A DNA stretch of 8,363 nt from the NCBI GenBank assembly GCA_946481585.1, contig CAMLOF010000128.1, positions 1-8,363 on the forward strand. The letters are read 5' to 3'. The position numbers and the translations under genes were made by a program. The notes beneath the pieces were generated by a model. It made no database searches, had not been told where the DNA came from, and was given only the letters and a program-made list of their open reading frames with translations. This document shows positions 4,743-8,363 of the stretch, in pieces; the stretch's first letter is position 1; each line of letters starts with the position of its first letter. This DNA comes from an uncultured Macromonas sp. (GTDB lineage Bacteria > Pseudomonadota > Gammaproteobacteria > Burkholderiales > Burkholderiaceae).

Positions 4743-7492
4743 GTATTGACTCCTGGTGTTGGTGGAGGCTCCACAGCTGCGGTCAGCACAGGCAGCAGAA
4801 AGCCAAAGCAGGCCCCCTGACCCGGCTCCGAACGCAACCACATGCGCCCCCCGAAATGCTCGACGATCTGGCGGCTGATGGGCAAACCCAGACCGGTGCC
4901 CTGTGGCCTGTCCAAACCATCGCCGCCTTGGCGGAACTTCTCAAAAACCTGGCGCTGCAATTCCAGCGCCACTCCTGGCCCATTGTCCTCCACTTCGACC
5001 GTGACGCCGTGCGACGCCGCCACCACCCGGACGTGAATCTCTCCGGTGTCGCGTGGAACGAACTTGGCTGCGTTCGACAACAAATTCAGCATGACTTGCG
5101 TGAGGCGGTCAGCGTCGGCCCGGACCATCACGGGCACATCCGGGGTACTGATGCGCACCCGTATACCTCTTTCACGCAGCATTTCGGCCGTAGTCTGCAA
5201 CGACTGACGCACCAGCGCGACGATGTCGAGTTCAGTGCTGCGCCAGTCGGCATGCCCCGATTCGATCTTGGCCAGATCGAGCACCTGGTTGACCAGCCGC
5301 GTCAGGCGCTCGGTCTCGGAGACAACGATGTTCAGAAACTGCTCGCGCTGCTCAAGGGCCATCCCGGCGTCGTCGAGCATGAGTTCGGCCAAAGCCCGGA
5401 TAGACGTCAACGGCGTTCGCAGCTCGTGCGTGACCGAAGACATGAAGTCGTCCTTCATGCGGTCCAGGCTTTGAAGCTGCTCGTTGGCAGCACGCAGTTC
5501 TGCGGTGGCGCGCTCAAGGGAGAGGGACTTTTCCTCCAGTTCGCGGGAGTGCAGGCGCAGCCGGTTGGCCTCTTCCAGGATGCTGATGACGTCGCGAAAC
5601 TCCAGGGGTTCTTCCTGCACCACGGAGGCAACCATCACTCGGGCTGATGCGCCGCCAATGGCACCAGCCAATTGAGTCTCAACAAACTGCACGAGTTCTG
5701 GCGTGCCCTTGAGCTGTTCGACTTCCAGGCCACGCTCTCGCGCATAGCCCTCCAGCATCTGTTGCACGCGCTCCGCCCCCAAAAACCGGGCAGCCAACGG
5801 CCGCAAGGCAGCAACGCTGGCCTGGCCACGCCAGAAGATGGGTGAGACGTTGCTGGTGCGCTCGAAAACATCAACGAACAAGACAGCCTGAGTGGCTTCA
5901 CGTACGGACGGCCCGCGCCAGACCGAGACAAGCACATAAGCCCCGGTGTTGAAAAGCAGGCTCCAGAAAAGCGAGTGCGTGAGGTGATCCAGCCCATCCA
6001 GGCCAAACAGTTCTTCGGGCACCAGCAGACCAATGCCCCACGGCCCTTCCTGAAGAAAGTCGACACCAAACCAACCGGTGCGAGCCAGTGAGGGCAGCAG
6101 GAGCGTATAGACCCAAACCGCAAACCCCAACAACAGACCGATGGTTGCGCCCTGGCGGGTACCACCCTTCCAATACAGCCCCCCCAGCAACGCGGGGCCA
6201 AACTGGGCCACCGCAGCAAAGCTGATGAGCCCGATGCTCGCCAAGGCGTACAACTCCACCGCCAGGTGGTAGTAGAGATAACCCAGCATCAGCAAAAGCA
6301 AAATGGCCAGCCGCCGGATCAACAGTAGCAGCCGGGTGAGGTCGGGCCCCTCCTTGTGCAGCCACTTCTGTGTGCGCAGCAACACAGGCATGACCAGATC
6401 GTTACAGACCATGGTGGACACCGCTATGGATTCGACGATCACCATGCCGGTGGCAGCAGAAAGCCCACCCACGAAGCCGAGCAATGCCAAGGCGTCCTGC
6501 GAATAGGCCAGGGGCAGCGATAGCACGTAGGTTTCCGGGTCCACCCAACTGCGGCCAAAATCCAGAAGCCCCGCGAACGCTATCGGCAAGACGAACAGAT
6601 TGATGAGCAGCAGGTACAGAGGAAACATCCACGCCGCACGGCGCAGGTGACCCTCGTCCACGTTCTCCACGACCATCATCTGGAACTGCCGGGGCAACAT
6701 AATGACCGCCAGCATGGCCAGCAAGGTGGTACCAAACCATTCGGCATAGGGAAACGGATCGCCCTGCCCCATCGTGAGGAGCGGTGCAAGCTCAGGTGCG
6801 GCCCGAACACGGCCAAAGATATCCTCCACCCCATCGAACACGACATAGGTGACGAACACGCCGATGGCCAGAAACGCCACCAGCTTGACCAGTGACTCCA
6901 GCGCGATGGCCACAACCATACCCTCGTGCCTCTCGGCTGCGTCCAACTGCCTCGTGCCGAACACCATGGTGAAGCCCGCTAGCCCCAACGCGAGGTAGAA
7001 GGTGCTCTCTTCCCACCACGCCCTGCTGGTGTCGAAGGGCTGGCCGAGCGGCGTGGTCAGCACTGAGTAACTCAAGGCAATGGCCTTGAGCTGCAAGGCG
7101 ATGTAAGGCACGATGCCCACCACCGTGACCAGCGTGACTGCACCCGCCAGCACAGGGCTCTTGCCGTAACGGCTGGAGATGAAGTCGGCAATGGAGGTGA
7201 TGCGGTACGTCTTGGCAATGCGGATCATCTTGCGCACCACCAGCCAGGCCAGGATCATCGCCAGCGTGGGGCCCAGGTAGATGGGCAGGAACCACATGCC
7301 TGCGCCCGCCGCTCGCCCAACACTGCCGAAGTAAGTCCATGCGGTGCAGTAAACCGAGATGGACAAGACATAAACCCATGCACTGCCAATGACCGAGCGC
7401 CCTTGCGCCGCACGCCTGTCGCCCCAGTAAGCCACGGCGAAAAGAAGCAGCAAGTAGGCAAATGCAACGGTGATGACCAGCGATTGAGACAC
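4739..7492 (-). CDS. SSS-fold sensor histidine kinase (CbrA/CrbS-like)
   Basis: A 917-residue membrane sensor kinase. Residues 1 to about 525 form an SSS/SLC5 transporter-like domain with about 13 membrane segments. About 526-635 is a soluble linker (FVETQLAGAIGGASARVMVA) at the place where STAC or PAS modules sit in related kinases; I see no clear PAS. A coiled coil spans about 636-680. HisKA follows with phospho-acceptor His689 (SSVTHELRTPLTSI), then HATPase with N-box Asn803/Asn807, G1 DNGPG (836-840), F-box FEKF (850-853) and G2 GTGLGL (865-870), all intact. Start is GTG 7492-7490: an in-frame TAG lies two codons upstream, and the first membrane segment begins almost at once. No clear ribosome-binding site is visible. 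In the symporter-like part, the Na2-site Ser-Thr pair of true transporters is replaced by Gly349-Met350. CbrA and CrbS kinases govern use of carbon sources such as histidine or acetate, suggesting a nutrient-sensing role here. Confidence 0.93.
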   Translation of the reverse strand: MSQSLVITVAFAYLLLLFAVAYWGDRRAAQGRSVIGSAWVYVLSISVYCTAWTYFGSVGRAAGAGMWFLPIYLGPTLAMILAWLVVRKMIRIAKTYRITSIADFISSRYGKSPVLAGAVTLVTVVGIVPYIALQLKAIALSYSVLTTPLGQPFDTSRAWWEESTFYLALGLAGFTMVFGTRQLDAAERHEGMVVAIALESLVKLVAFLAIGVFVTYVVFDGVEDIFGRVRAAPELAPLLTMGQGDPFPYAEWFGTTLLAMLAVIMLPRQFQMMVVENVDEGHLRRAAWMFPLYLLLINLFVLPIAFAGLLDFGRSWVDPETYVLSLPLAYSQDALALLGFVGGLSAATGMVIVESIAVSTMVCNDLVMPVLLRTQKWLHKEGPDLTRLLLLIRRLAILLLLMLGYLYYHLAVELYALASIGLISFAAVAQFGPALLGGLYWKGGTRQGATIGLLLGFAVWVYTLLLPSLARTGWFGVDFLQEGPWGIGLLVPEELFGLDGLDHLTHSLFWSLLFNTGAYVLVSVWRGPSVREATQAVLFVDVFERTSNVSPIFWRGQASVAALRPLAARFLGAERVQQMLEGYARERGLEVEQLKGTPELVQFVETQLAGAIGGASARVMVASVVQEEPLEFRDVISILEEANRLRLHSRELEEKSLSLERATAELRAANEQLQSLDRMKDDFMSSVTHELRTPLTSIRALAELMLDDAGMALEQREQFLNIVVSETERLTRLVNQVLDLAKIESGHADWRSTELDIVALVRQSLQTTAEMLRERGIRVRISTPDVPVMVRADADRLTQVMLNLLSNAAKFVPRDTGEIHVRVVAASHGVTVEVEDNGPGVALELQRQVFEKFRQGGDGLDRPQGTGLGLPISRQIVEHFGGRMWLRSEPGQGACFGFLLPVLTAAVEPPPTPGVNT

Positions 7493-7530
7493 GGGCTAAC
7501 GGAACAGTGGGTGAAGAAAGTTCAGATCCG

Positions 7531-7728
7531 TCAGTCGGCTTGACGCTCTAGCTGCCAGGCGAGCACGCCGATCAGTAACGCCCATATGGCAAAAAGTGCC
7601 AGGTAAGAAAGCGGAATGTTCAGCCAATAGACGTCGCGATCCCAAAGTTCCAGCAAGGGGAAGTTGAAAAGCAGCACACCCGCAAAAAACAGCGCTACCA
7701 GGCGTTGAGAGACAAGCTTTCTTTTCAC
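7531..7728 (-). CDS. Small membrane protein with two hydrophobic segments, upstream of SSS kinase
   Basis: A 65-residue protein with a basic N-terminus (MKRKLVSQRL) and hydrophobic segments at about 10-27 and 37-58, ending in charged LERQAD. The linker FNFPLLELWDRDVYWLNIPLS and general shape recall the short hydrophobic proteins (DUF3311-like) found before SSS proteins, but I cannot confirm the family. I chose GTG 7728-7726 because AAGGA sits 7 nt upstream. Alternatives are ATG 7767 (78 residues) and GTG 7785 (84 residues), both with poor ribosome-binding sites; ATG 7767 also overlaps the best -10 candidate. The gene ends 38 nt before the kinase start, so it is probably the first gene of the sensor-transporter operon. 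Its position mirrors DUF4212, which precedes the true symporter. Function unknown. Confidence 0.72.
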   Translation of the reverse strand: MKRKLVSQRLVALFFAGVLLFNFPLLELWDRDVYWLNIPLSYLALFAIWALLIGVLAWQLERQAD

Positions 7729-7765
7729 GACCTCGTCCTTGCGTGCACCGGCAATTCGGCGCTTC

Positions 7766-7800
7766 ATTCTATGGCCAGTACCCACCCGCCGACATGGGTA
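7766..7800 (-). promoter_or_regulatory. Candidate promoter -10 with overlapping inverted repeat, sensor-transporter operon
   Basis: On the minus strand TAGAAT (7771-7766) matches TATAAT in 5 of 6 bases and would start transcription near 7759, about 30 nt before the preferred GTG 7728. No good -35 is present (TGTCGG at the 17-bp spacing). Instead an inverted repeat, TACCCA-N10-TGGGTA at 7779-7800, covers the -35 position, as an operator or activator site might. The sequence elements are seen; the regulatory role is inference and chance occurrence of a 6-bp inverted repeat is possible. Confidence 0.3.
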
Positions 7801-7822
7801 GACACCCTGCAGATTGCGTTAG

Positions 7823-7857
7823 AAAAAACAGAAAGGGCCGACAAAGGCCCTTTCTGT
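7823..7857 (-). terminator. Rho-independent terminator of ppsA
   Basis: A perfect 12-bp stem (ACAGAAAGGGCC at 7828-7839 pairs with 7846-7857) encloses a 6-nt loop (7840-7845). On the minus strand it is followed directly by six T (7828-7823; the last A-T pair of the stem shares one of them). It begins about 24 nt after the ppsA stop. The opposite side lacks a T run, so it acts for minus-strand transcription only. It separates ppsA from the sensor-transporter operon downstream. Confidence 0.93.
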
Positions 7858-7881
7858 CAATGTGTCAGCGGTTGCCGCACA

Positions 7882-8363
7882 TCATTTGGCAAGTTTCTGC
7901 CAGGTGTCGACCACGGAATCGGGGTTCAGGGAGATGGACACGATGCCCTCGTCCTTGAGCCACTGGGCGAAGTCGGGGTGGTCGCTGGGGCCCTGGCCAC
8001 AAATGCCGATGTACTTGCCCTGTGCACGGCAGGCCTTGATGGCCTGGCTGATGAGCGCCGTGACGGCCGGATCGTGTTCGTCGAAGTCGTGGGCGAGCAA
8101 CTCCAGGCCGGAGTCGCGGTCCAGACCCAGGGTGAGCTGGGTCAGGTCGTTGGAGCCGATGGAGAAACCGTCGAAGAACTGCAGGTACTTCTCGGCCAGG
8201 ATGGCGTTGCTGGGGATCTCGCACATCATGATGAGCTTGAGATCGTTCTCGCCACGCTTCAGGCCGAACTTGGCCAGCAGATCCACCACGCGCTCAGCCT
8301 GCTTGAGGGTGCGCACGAAGGGCACCATCACCTGCACGTTGGTCAGGCCCATGTCCTCGCGCA
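7882..8363 (-). CDS. ppsA: Phosphoenolpyruvate synthase, C-terminal part (5' end outside window)
   Basis: PEP synthase converts pyruvate and ATP to phosphoenolpyruvate, AMP and phosphate, the entry to gluconeogenesis from C2/C3 acids. Only the last 159 codons are in the window; the frame stays open to the right edge (…[19 protein letters not shown]). This is the end of the PEP/pyruvate-binding TIM barrel: [13 protein letters not shown], then [20 protein letters not shown], then the catalytic cysteine in [14 protein letters not shown] (Cys codon 8001-7999). The end VSLNP-type motif appears as [18 protein letters not shown], as in E. coli PpsA. The stop TGA is at 7884-7882, followed by a strong terminator. 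The internal ATG at 8352 is not the true start, since the full enzyme is about 800 residues. Identification is secure. Confidence 0.97.
   Translation of the reverse strand, partial: REDMGLTNVQVMVPFVRTLKQAERVVDLLAKFGLKRGENDLKLIMMCEIPSNAILAEKYLQFFDGFSIGSNDLTQLTLGLDRDSGLELLAHDFDEHDPAVTALISQAIKACRAQGKYIGICGQGPSDHPDFAQWLKDEGIVSISLNPDSVVDTWQKLAK

Noticed and set aside
4733..5647. 304-codon open frame on the plus strand
   Set aside because: It lies wholly antisense to the HisKA/HATPase part of the kinase, whose motifs are unmistakable. The plus-strand translation is rich in His, Gln and Arg with no family resemblance, as expected of a GC-rich shadow frame.
7729..7785. Longer starts for the 65-residue membrane protein (GTG 7785, ATG 7767)
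   Set aside because: Both lack a good ribosome-binding site and ATG 7767 overlaps the best -10 hexamer. GTG 7728 has AAGGA at 7 nt. Not fully excluded.
7759..7822. Sigma-54 (-24/-12) promoter upstream of the sensor operon
   Set aside because: TGGCC occurs, but no GC/TGC element lies at the required spacing.

Overview
The window is GC-rich chromosomal DNA from a betaproteobacterium, most likely order Burkholderiales and probably family Comamonadaceae. I base this on protein-sequence resemblance of S6, S18, PriB, L9 and PEP synthase and on the rpsF-priB-rpsR-rplI order; the family-level guess is recall, not a database result. Every gene I can support lies on the minus strand, so transcription runs from the right edge to the left edge. 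There are no tRNA or rRNA genes, insertion sequences, phage genes or CRISPR repeats.

Right edge (7882-8363): the C-terminal end of phosphoenolpyruvate synthase (ppsA), with its catalytic cysteine, followed by a strong intrinsic terminator at 7823-7857.

Middle (1449-7728): a tight six-gene array that looks like one operon. In transcription order it encodes (1) a 65-residue protein with two membrane segments, (2) a 917-residue sensor kinase whose N-terminal half is a sodium:solute symporter (SSS) fold, (3) a single-domain CheY-like response regulator, (4) a TPR protein, (5) an 86-residue DUF4212-type symporter small subunit, and (6) a 690-residue SSS symporter of the VC_2705/ActP-like type. 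Kinase-regulator and TPR-small subunit are joined by 4-nt ATGA overlaps, and the other gaps within the array are 2, 8 and 38 nt. The module therefore pairs a transporter-like sensor with a real transporter of the same superfamily. By analogy with CrbS/CbrA-type kinases and ActP-type symporters it probably senses and imports a small carboxylate; the adjacent ppsA (gluconeogenesis from C2/C3 acids) fits, but the substrate is inference. The symporter has two unusual parts: a charged insert of about 130 residues and a textbook EF-hand-type calcium loop.

Left edge (1-1427): the ribosomal/primosomal operon rpsF-priB-rpsR-rplI, with rplI cut by the window edge. It has a sigma-70 type promoter with a perfect TATAAT at 1398-1403 and a structured leader of about 90 nt that may be the S6:S18 autoregulatory element. 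No convincing terminator separates the symporter gene from this promoter, so read-through into the ribosomal operon is possible.
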